A stretch of 64,000 bases of DNA from Selaginella moellendorffii (Eukaryota > Streptophyta > Lycopodiopsida > Selaginellales > Selaginellaceae): contig NW_003314272.1 of NCBI RefSeq assembly GCF_000143415.4, positions 2,753,728 to 2,817,727 on the forward strand, read 5' to 3'. The notes under the pieces were generated by a model. That model was not told the DNA's origin, ran no database searches, and was given only the letters and a program-made list of their open reading frames with translations. Below are positions 10,471 to 19,277 of this stretch, piece after piece (position 1 is the first letter of the stretch; the number at the start of each line of letters is the position of its first letter). The translations under genes and the position numbers were made by a program.

Positions 10471-10548
10471 TGCCCTGCCTTTGCCATCTCCCAGCAATCT
10501 GCCTCTATCCTTCGCTAGAACTGAGGAAAAGGCTCCAATACTAAATTG

Positions 10549-10902
10549 TAAGCCACAAATTTTTTCCTTTCCAACTTGCCAGCTTACCTCGTTTATCTGA
10601 CTAACACTGCCTTGGCTTTAGCTAAGTTCCCTCGCCAAGGTTCCCGCCTATGGTACAAGCTCCTACTTGGTCCTACTTGGTTTCAGCTACTCACTACATG
10701 AGCAACAGAGCGTTAGCCATCTATCCACGGATTCCCAAATCTCTCCCAATCCCCCTCCCCAGGTTAGACTAAACTTAAGGTTTGGTTACACTTCCCGCAA
10801 GCACAAACAACCAAGCATACCAAGCCTCCAGGTTCCTAACATCTCTTGGTACCACAAGACTTGATCATAGGACCCTCTAAATCCCAAGTCTTGGGTGCAA
10901 CA
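10549..10902 (-). repeat. 5' LTR of the older gypsy element
   Basis: The minus-strand sequence ends in ...TTACA followed by the tRNA-Met-like primer site. It is a diverged inverted copy of 12197-12553. The outer boundary near 10902 is set from where the two copies begin to match and a TGTTG start, so it may be off by tens of bases. The stretch 10903-11240 beyond it holds nothing I recognise. Confidence 0.75.
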
Positions 10903-11244
10903 CATGCTTCGGGACGCCAGGGCAAAACACCATGGCTTAACAGCCCGGTATAGGTACCTCTACCCCCCCACGTCCATCCTGAAGGGAAGGCCCGAGCCCC
11001 TAAGAAGGGTAAGGACCAATGAGCCACAAGGTACTCAAATGGGGCACCACTCCACATGAACCGAGAGCACTGCAATTGGTTTCTCTTTCAGGAGTGGGAG
11101 TTGCTCTTGAGCACTTCTTTGGGTGGCCTCTCCGGCACCACCCAAGTCCATGCTCACTCCCACCCAAGGCCCCTTGGCCCCAGTCTCAACCTCAAGTCAG
11201 TTTGGAAGCACCACTAAAGAGTTCTTTCAAGATTGGTTCCTGAA

Positions 11245-11610
11245 CCTCACTATCTCGGACTCGATCTCGGACCCGACTTCGGACTCGGTCTCGAACTCGA
11301 CTTCAGACTCAGTTTCGGACTCGATCTTGGACTCAATCTCGGACTCGATCTCGGACCCGACTTCGGACTCGGTCTCGAACTCGACTTCAGACTTGGTTTC
11401 GGACTCGATCTTGGACCCGGTCTCAGACTCGACTTCAGACTCGACCTCGGACTTGGTCTCGGACCCGGTCTCGGATCTCGGACTCTGTCTCGAACTCGAT
11501 CTCGAACTTGGTCTCTGAGTCAGCCTCAGACTCGATCCCGGACTCTATCTCAAAATCGGTCTCAGAGTCGGTCTTGGACTCGATCTCAGACTCGGTCCCA
11601 TCCGATGAAC
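11245..11610 (+). repeat. 12-bp minisatellite, consensus near GACTCGATCTCG
   Basis: About 30 degenerate copies of a 12-bp (double 6-bp) unit. A higher-order unit of roughly 70-75 bp is duplicated between about 11260 and 11410. It stays open in several frames, reading Asp-Ser-rich, Gly-Leu-Asp-rich or Arg-Thr/Ser-rich on plus and Glu-Ser-rich on minus. It lies between inverted pieces of the older gypsy element. Whether it is ever translated is unknown; the open frames follow from the repeat unit being a multiple of three. Confidence 0.9.
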
Positions 11611-11636
11611 TATTTGTCATTTTGGTCATGCTTTCA

Positions 11637-12130
11637 GGGATCCTTTAGCCTACAACACCTCGGGGAGTTGGTTCCTTACAATTACAAGGAAGCATTAGAT
11701 ATAGCTATTAAGGTGCATTTCAATGATAACCTGTGAAAGGGGAACACAACAGGGTTGAGGTCCACATTCAGCAAAGGAGTCAAACCAAGGAAGACATATA
11801 GTAAAGGGAAATTCAAGAAGAGTTTCTTTAAGAATGAGTCCTTAAGCTTTTAGAAAGGCAAACCCAGTGGCTAGTGAGCAAATACATAAAGGAGTCAAGC
11901 GAAAAGGGACAAACCCACAGATAAGAAAGTCAAGTTAGTTAGTAGCGTGGGAAACAACATATACTTCAACTGCATTGAAGCAAGACATTTTTCAAGAGAA
12001 TATCCCTACCTGAAGAAGGCCAGAATCAATATGGTTATTAAGTCGGGTGAATTCAAACTGAGGTATGTGATCTAGTCCCTAACTCAAAGTTACTCATTAC
12101 ATGAGCAACTTTGGTAGAAGGTAAACTAAT
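11637..12130 (+). pseudogene. Gag/protease fragment of the older gypsy family, plus orientation
   Basis: This segment aligns by eye with the reverse complement of roughly 9700-9230. The shared stretch TACAAGGAAGC...AAGGTGCATTTCAATGATAACCTG is near-identical. The zinc knuckle has lost cysteines (IYFNCIEARHFSREYPYLKK). It stops near 12130, just before an LTR copy in the same orientation, an order not expected for a normal element. Confidence 0.8.
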
Positions 12131-12196
12131 TAGCACGCTAAAGGTAAGCTAAGTAGCATAGGTTAGCAAGGTCAACCAACGACTCCCCGAAGCAAG

Positions 12197-12607
12197 TGTT
12201 GAACCCAAAATTTAAGATTTAAAAGGTTCTATGATTAAGTCTTGTTGTACCAAGTGATATTAGAAACCTAAAGGTTTGGTGTGTTTGGCTGCTTATGCTT
12301 GCAAGGAGTGTAGCCAAATTTTTAAGTTTAATCTAACCTAGGGAGGGGGATTGGGAGAAATTTAGGAAATCTGTGGATGGATAGGTAACGCTTTATTACT
12401 TATGCAGTGAATAGTTAAAAGTAAGTAGGACCAAGTAGGGGCTAGTATAATAGGTGGGAACTTTAGTGAGGGAACTTAACTAAAGCTAAAGCCATGATGG
12501 TCAAATAAACAAGGTAAGCTAGCAAATTGGAAATAAAAAATTTATAGCTTACAATTTGGTATTGGAGCCTTTGCCTCAGTTTTAGTGAAGGATAAAGGCA
12601 GATTGTG
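12197..12607 (+). repeat. Second LTR plus leader of the older gypsy family, plus orientation
   Basis: Diverged inverted copy of 10902-10549 ending ...CTTACA at 12553, followed by the primer site TGGTATTGGAGCC (12557-12569; 10 of the first 12 bases fit the initiator-Met site) and about 40 bp of leader. Homology stops near 12607, where AT-rich sequence begins. Confidence 0.8.
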
Positions 12608-12973
12608 TCAAAAACCCAAGTGATATACTCTTTATTTGATAATAGCATGGCAAAAGAAGAAATTATAAAAGAAATTAAAATTAAATAATAAATCTAATAG
12701 TTATATTTTAGATCTAGCAAAAAGCTATATCAAATCTAGAGAAGCAAAAAGGAATGATAGAACAAATACAAAAACATAATCCCACACTAGTAAATGTTGC
12801 CAAAAATCTTTACCCTCCATAAACAAATTGTAATACCATTTAAGTCCATTAGTATAAGTGTTTGGGATATGGGAATAGGTATTTTAATTAGGGTTTAGAC
12901 CCTTGCTATGTATAAAAATAGATGAATTATATTTAGTCTAAATGGACAATCTATATCTTATAATAGTATATTG

Positions 12974-12977
<4 letters not shown>

Positions 12978-13054
<77 letters not shown>

Positions 13055-13085
13055 TTATTTATTTATTTGTTTGTTTTTTTGTTTG
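12978..13085. repeat. (AT)n microsatellite followed by TTTA and TTTG repeats
   Basis: An uninterrupted TA run of about 73 bp (12978-13051) is followed by several TTTA and TTTG units. It directly precedes the AT-rich palindrome. Confidence 0.97.
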
Positions 13086-13104
13086 TTTGTATGTGTGTGG
13101 CTAT

Positions 13105-14000
13105 GATATTGTATACTAATATTAGCATAGTGGGATTTTAATAACTGTTAGATTGATTTTAATTTAGACCACTCACTTCTATATATAAATTAGTGTTTTT
13201 GGGCTAATTAATATGCATATTTTTGTATTTCAATTTTATATTCCATACACTCACATTAGTGGAGGTAGAGAGCATCTTTAATTTTCTTTGAGGAGTGCTT
13301 GGATTTGGGATTTATTTTAGATTTAATTTTTATATTATTTAAATCTCACTTTCTTTATAGCTTTTTCAATTTCTTCTTATTTGTATTTTTTTACTTGTTT
13401 GTTCATCTTCATGGCAGCTTCCTCCTTTAACTATAGAGTAATAATTAGTGCAATAGTTCGATGTTATGTGGTTGTAATTAAATAATCAAACTCAGTTGAT
13501 AGCAATATTTATAGTATGTACTCTTACTACCAATCCACATATTCGGCTAGAGTTTTTCTATAAGAATCCTAAGAATGATGTATATCATTTCGACTAGATA
13601 TGAGGATTGGTAATAAGTGCACAAAGAATTATACCATATGCCATAAATGCTACTATCAATTGAGTTTAATTGTTCAACTACAACTAGAGCAATTACACCA
13701 ACTATTACTCTAAAGTTAAAGAAGGAGGAAGTTCCATATAAAGATGAACAAAAAGCTAAAAAAAAGCAAGAAAAAAAGCTATAAAGACAGTGAGATTTAG
13801 ACAATGCAAACGTTAAATTTAAACCAAGATCCCAAATCGAAGCACTCATTATAGACAATCAAAGATGCCCCTCTTCTCCACTAATGGGAATGCATATTAA
13901 TTAACCTTAAAACCTTAGATTATATATAGGAATAAGTGGTTCAGATTGAAACTAATCTAATAATTATGGTTGGGCACTAAAGAACCTCAAGAGAAGACAT
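13105..14000. repeat. AT-rich imperfect palindrome (fold-back repeat), arms about 0.43 kb
   Basis: The left arm (about 13120-13550) and the reverse complement of the right arm (about 13990-13560) align through their length. Shared blocks include TTAATATGCAT, the region around ATTAGTGGAG, GAGTGCTTGGATTTGGGAT / GAGTGCTTCGATTTGGGAT, and AAATCTCACT. The centre is near 13555. A third partial copy, oriented like the right arm, lies at about 14110-14215. No coding sequence was recognised; it resembles a non-autonomous fold-back element. Confidence 0.75.
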
Positions 14001-14199
14001 AATATAATCTAAAGAGACTAGATCTTTATGTTTTAGTGCCAGATCATAACACTCTTTAATCCTATTTTCAAGATGACAACCACAAACAACTAACTTTTTG
14101 CAACTAGATACCAAATATAACAACTTTAGCTTAACGTAAAAACCTTAGATTATATATAAAAACAAGTAGTTCAGATTGAAGCTAATCTAAAATCCCACT

Positions 14200-14480
14200 A
14201 TGCTAATATTAGAGACTAAGGGAATCTTAAGATTAAAGTTAATCCATGACTTATTTTACAGAGATTAATCACAACTAATCAAGGGCTTTTGGGGATACAG
14301 TGGAACTGTGAGCAGTGACATAGAGGGGCTTAAGGGTGGTTGAGTGGTGATCTGTTGTACATCAGTGTGATAATTCTTCATTAAGTTCTAACAACTGGTA
14401 TTAGAAGGGATTCTTTTACGTTAGTAGAACCCATCTTAAACTCCACAGAATCGACGTCCATCTTAACCTCCACAGAACCA
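14200..14480 (+). other. Possible end of another LTR with primer site
   Basis: ...TTCTAACA followed by TGGTATTAGAAG (14396-14407) resembles an LTR end followed by an initiator-tRNA-Met primer site, as in many plant LTR elements. No partner LTR or coding region was found, so this is tentative. Confidence 0.35.
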
Positions 14481-15930
14481 ACTTCACTCTTAACGGCAAA
14501 ATTGACAACATCAAAGCACAAGTTAATGTTGCAAGAGTGACTGGGCTTCTTCTGGAGGTAGCAAGGAAGACAGTAGCTCGGCCTGCTCAAGTGTGTCGAC
14601 CAAGGCTGCTCACGCTCATTCAACGCTTTGTTGTACCGGGGCCCCTATAGACCAGAGCTTCCTCAAAGTCTCAGTTTGAGCACCACCTTTCTTTGATACA
14701 TCACTGATCATTCCTGTTGAATCAGCTTCGCAACCATCACTTCCTCAGGTGTCCATTCCAACACGGTGTCCCCAATGATTAATCTCAACATGTATGAGGG
14801 CAGCCTCCAAACAACGTGGAAGCTGAAAGGGCGGGGTGATCTCATAGTCTGCCAACCGCATATTTCTGTGTTGGGAAATTGCACTTCTTGTCACTGCAGT
14901 TCTTTCGTAGATACCGGAGACTGGCATTCAGTTTGGATAGTACCACTTTGTCGCACCCGGACACAATAAGTAGACCGGCAGTCCATGGCCATTCTGAACG
15001 TTGCGAATCACTCCCGCTCTTGCATAGGCTGCAGCTTGAATGATCCCATTCGTTGTGCAATTGTACAGAGCAACACGGCTTGAGACCCGGATGATTCTTC
15101 GTCATCTGAGGCGTCGTCGCCCAGAGTTTGATCAGCTATGTAGGGTGCCATTGTAAACCCCTGGTTGTAAGCTTTTGGCGAAGACGCTACCCCAACACAC
15201 CCCTTGATGAACTTGTTCTTCTCGTACTCCCTCCATTCCTTATCCGTTCACAAACATTTCAGGAAGTCCCAAAGCCATGAACTGGATTTGCCTGATGTTT
15301 TCCCCCCTGTTGTTGTCAAACAATCTGAAAAAGACGATATTACAAAATTCTAGAAACGGCGTACTCAGCAATGATCATGTCGATGGTCGCCTGGGGCATC
15401 TTTCCGCCAGCAAACCTGTGTCCACCACCTCGTTGAAATGTCCTCGGATCACATCCACAAAGGGCTCGCGGCAATAGTAGATCAGAATCCCGTCCGCATT
15501 TCCCTGCTATCAACCAAGCTCCCAAGAGTGAGCTCTCTCTTCTCGCTCGCTCGCCGTGTGTGTGTGTGTGAAAGTTCTGGGTCACATGACACAGCATATT
15601 AATATGTCATTGCCATAATTGGAGATATTAGGCAATACATTTAGCAGCCTGCTTGGAACGAAGTTTGCCCTAGCAAGTTGGTGGAGCTTGTAAATGTGTT
15701 TGTTTTGAGATTGTGAGTAGTCATCATTTTGTACCACTCTTTTCCAAGTCTTATGCAAAGCTGACGCGATTGCTCATGAGGTTTCCTTGACTTCTTGGAT
15801 GCAACCATAAAAAAAACTCATACGAACCAAAACTTTAGGCCTTTATTGACGACAAACTTTCCTTGACGCCGTGATTTCTTTTCGGGATCTTTTTCTTTAC
15901 CTCCGGTCTGTACAAAAGAGAAGTGCCATC
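14480..15930. other. Unrecognised stretch with coding-like minus-strand segments
   Basis: The base composition returns to that of the gene-dense part. Short minus-strand segments look protein-like, for instance around 15110-15230 (KAYNQGFTMAPYIADQ), 15285-15345 (IQFMALGLPEMFV) and 15390-15500 (FVDVIRGHFNEVVDTGLL), but they lie in different frames and no family was recognised. This may be a degraded gene or an unrecognised gene with several introns. Confidence 0.4.
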
Positions 15931-15933
15931 GCT

Positions 15934-16531
15934 CTACCAATTCTCTTTGGTCATCTTCTTCTTTTCGATGATAAATTTGCCTTCTTTGTACTTCTCCCTC
16001 TCCTCGTAGGCTGTATCCTGGAAGTCCATGTGAGAAAAAAAAAAAAAAGAAGAAGAAAAAACCACAAAAAAAAGAGAAAAAACGCCAAGCTTTGTAAAAA
16101 AAGCAGAAGGAAAAAAGATAAAAGACTCACATATTTCCAGCCAAGAACTTGCTGGCAGCAAATACAATAGATATCGTTCACCGTGTGTAAGCCCGTAATG
16201 AGATTGCGCTCCTCCTTGGGCCCAAGAAACACATTCACCCTGTTACCACTCAGTCAATCCAACAGTACTGAAAGGGCAAAGAAGAAAGGGCACAAACAAA
16301 GAAAAAATCCATCAATCCAGTCTTCCAATTCCAATCCAATGCAATGCAACCCAACCCAAAACAAAATGCACTAGAATCGCCCACTTACACTTTGTTAAAG
16401 AGATAGGCGCGACCGTATCGGCCATGGAATTGCTTGGACACGACTTCCTCGTGATCGGCGGCGTGGGCGTGGCAATTGCTGCAACAGTAGATTCGATTGC
16501 CCGACAGGTACTCCTGGATTATCTGCCCCAT
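15934..16531 (-). CDS. Yippee-like zinc-binding protein (YPEL family)
   Basis: Three exons: 16531-16389, 16239-16131 and 16017-15934, with GT-AG introns of 149 and 113 nt, giving 111 residues. The start is the first ATG (MGQIIQEYL). The product has the Yippee fold: a first CX2C (YCCSNC), the block [20 protein letters not shown], then [14 protein letters not shown] with the second CX2C and LGWKY, and a C-terminal [12 protein letters not shown]. Yippee proteins are small, conserved single-zinc proteins of poorly known nuclear or cytoplasmic role, related in fold to cereblon and MsrB-like domains. The length fits the family. The second intron has a long pyrimidine tract on the coding strand. It sits about 0.7 kb downstream of the MLN51 gene on the same strand. 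Confidence 0.93.
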
Positions 16532-17237
16532 GCGCCAGGGAACCTCCTCTCCTCCTCTTGCCCTAGCGCGCCCAGCCACGAACCCTACATCTAGTGAAAC
16601 ACCACAAACACAGGAAAACTAACCGATACACAAGAACGACTTTTACTTCACTCCACATATAATCAAAGAACAAATATAATATAATGTATATATCAATCAT
16701 ATCGTGAAATTCTCCACTCATTCATTGCTCTTACAGAAATCGTTTGTTCTTCCCCAAATTCCAACTCCGGGTCCAATTAAGTTCGTAAACTTGACTGAAT
16801 GCAATCGACTGTATTTACCTGAGCACGAAACTTAGACCTGAAAGAAAAGAAAGAGGAGCTTACCAGTAAGTATAATACCGCAATGAACAAGGCAAGGAAC
16901 CACACGCGACGATACCGCCAGCGCGTGATCAATCCTTTGCCTTCACAAGTAGAGAAGCTTTTCCCTCAATATGCGCTCTGCGCTTTCGCCAGTGAGCTGC
17001 AGAAACGATTGAACAAAACGTAGAACAACAAGCACAAAAAGCATACCTGCGAGGTTTATTTTGCCTTTCTTCAGATGGCAAGCCTGCGCAGCGAGTATAA
17101 AAGCTGAGACTCTCTCAACTCCGGGCACTTGAATGCTTACCTGAAGCTTCAGAAGGCGGCCTCCACATGTTATTCGATCCATGCTCCCTACTCAAGAAGC
17201 ACTGGCGTCAGATCACCGTGTCCTAACGAGTAAGATC

Positions 17238-19165
17238 CTACCTAGACGGCTGGAACACTGGCTGAGAAGATGGCTGCGCAAAATACATTCCTGGTGACGT
17301 GCTGTCCACAGCAATGTAAGGTGACATGAAACCGGTGCCTAACCCATTCCCTCCTCCAGCCAGAACTGGCACCCTGTATCGCAAAGAGAGAAAAAAATGT
17401 AAGCTGAGAGTACACTAACAACAAAAAGAGCATACCAAGCTATCTCGGAATTCCCATATCCATAAAGAGGTTGCCCCGAGAGTGGCATCATGCTTGGAAC
17501 CATCACCCCTCCTTGAGACTGGTTACCATACTGAAGAACTGATCAGCCAAGACACCGGGAGATAAGTAGTCTCTTCAACAAAAAAAATCGCATAGAACTT
17601 ACGTGGGCTCAAAACTTGGGGCGGAGAAAAGGTGTTGTCTCGAGCAGGAGCGCCGCCATACACGAGGGAACTCTTTCCAGACGAAGCAGTCCTGCCACCT
17701 CTTCCACCGCCACCAACAGCCGCTCCAGAGTCGTTCGCACTGACGAGAGGATTTCCCCGCAGACTAGACGTCGAAGAGTGAAACTCCTGAGAGTGTTGCG
17801 CCTGGGCTGGCTGCTGGATTATCCTACTCGTAGAAGCCTGAGACTGAGCCACTGCCTTGCCTTTCCCAGCTGCTGATCCTGTTACTGACCGGCCTTTATA
17901 AAAATGCGAGTCCGCGGCTTTGGAGGCGTGCCTCGAAGACGTGGGTGCTTGCGCCGAGAATAAGGAGCTTGAGGCTTCGGCCGTGTCGGTTTTCCCGTGG
18001 GGGAGCTTCGGTACAAAGACGGACGAGCTCGCGGTCAGCTTCCTTAGGCCGTTTCCGATAACTCTCTTGCTGCTTTCCTGATGCCCCGCGTCTTGCACCC
18101 CTGACGCCCCGGTTGGGAAGAATGGCGGCGAGGACGAGCTCAGGCTGGAAGCGCCAACTTGCTTCTTAGCGACATACTGACTGCCCAGCTCCCTACAACA
18201 CAGAACAGTGCCGATATTCAGTAGCTCCAAAGAAGTTGTCCTTTAGAGTTCATTGCTTAGCTAGAGCAAAAAGAAAAATCCCACACCAGGCTTACACTCG
18301 ATATGAATGCGTCAGGCAAGCAGGAAAACCAAAACACCAGAGGAAGAGAGTGCCACCACTACTTGTTAGCAAGAGGAGCCGCGTCTTCGTGGTCCTTCTT
18401 TGCTCCTCGGCCTTTCACAGAGACGCGCTGCGTAAGCACAGGGCCGTTCTCCTCGGTGGGATTGGCAAGCCGGCCTCTTCCACGGCCTCGGCCTCTTCCT
18501 CTTCCGCGGCCTTGGCCTCTTCCTCTTCGCCGTAAGTTCTGACATAAACCAGAGCTCATTCCGGAAGGAGAAGAAACTAGAAAACCAACCTCTTGTGCTC
18601 CCAGTGTAAGCTCCTCGAACATGTCATGGACCCAAGGCTTCTCATCTTTCGCCTCCCAGAGCCTCCTTCCCCCCATTCCACGCCTAAATAAAAAGATTTC
18701 TAGAGACAAGCTCGATAAAAAAGGAGAAACCATCACAGACCTGGGTCTCGCTCCACCACTGTCCCGGAATCGATCGTCATGCATGTAGAATGCGCCATTC
18801 GTGGGAACCATAAATGGCTCAGCCTCCTTCTTCTCATCGCCCGCCGCGCCTCCTTCGCCAGAATCCTTGCGGGCCAAGTCATTCCCATCCTTACCCAGCT
18901 GCTGGCGCCCATCGAACGACTCGTCAATGAACTCTTCGGCCTCCTCCTCATCCAGCCAAGCCCCATCCCCAGCCCCAGCTTCTTCCTCGTCCTCCTCATC
19001 GTCCTCGTCGCTCGCCTCGCGGCGCCGCAGCGCCAATGCCAGCGTACCCTCGCTCACATCGCTGTCGTAATCGCTGCTGTTGTTGGGAGAGGCCTCCGCT
19101 CCCTCTGCCGCCGCTGGAATCGCGCCGCCGGCGAAGAACCCTAGCGTTGCAGTCGCCTCCGCCAT
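17238..19165 (-). CDS. MLN51: MLN51/Barentsz (CASC3) exon-junction-complex protein
   Basis: Six exons by splice-site reading: 19165-18741, 18683-18590, 18538-18363, 18192-17603, 17538-17436 and 17373-17238. Frame is kept throughout and about 507 residues result. MLN51 is the core EJC subunit that binds eIF4A-III and RNA. The N-terminus is acidic. The Btz/SELOR-type region follows, with FMVPTNGAFYMHDDRF and then GRRLWEAKDEKPWVHDMFEELT split by intron 1. Next is an RG-rich run (18538-18450) and a Ser-rich low-complexity middle. The C-terminal block GQPLYGYGNSEIAW ... LAGGGNGLGTGF is, from memory, the type seen in plant homologues. The ATG at 19165 opens MAEATATLGFF. The gene starts only about 110 bp below the stop of the PPR gene, so its promoter is very short. 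Confidence 0.85.
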
Positions 19166-19277
19166 TGCTGCGCGCTTCCTCCCTAGGGCAAAAATAAATC
19201 GAGAGGTCAAGGCGGATATTCGGATGCCATGGCGCCGGCATATTCGAAAATGTAGGGCTCTTTCGAAATCTAGGGCT

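Larger units (their letters stand above)
5569..10902 (-). mobile_element. Older, decayed Ty3/gypsy chromovirus (host of the nested insertion)
   Basis: Read on the minus strand the order is LTR (10902-10549), primer-binding site, gag, protease, RT, RNase H, integrase, chromodomain (5904-5662). The site at 10544-10532 reads TAGTATTGGAGCC, a near match to the initiator-tRNA-Met site, so this family is tRNA-primed, unlike the young element. Frames are broken many times. Its 3' end is interrupted by the young element at 5563 and continues beyond the left window edge (1-18). Confidence 0.9.

Noticed and set aside
11123-11736. Long plus-strand frames of Asp-Ser or Gly-Leu-Asp repeats as a repeat-protein gene
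   Set aside because: They arise from the 12-bp minisatellite, are open in several frames at once and have no start context or flanking domain.
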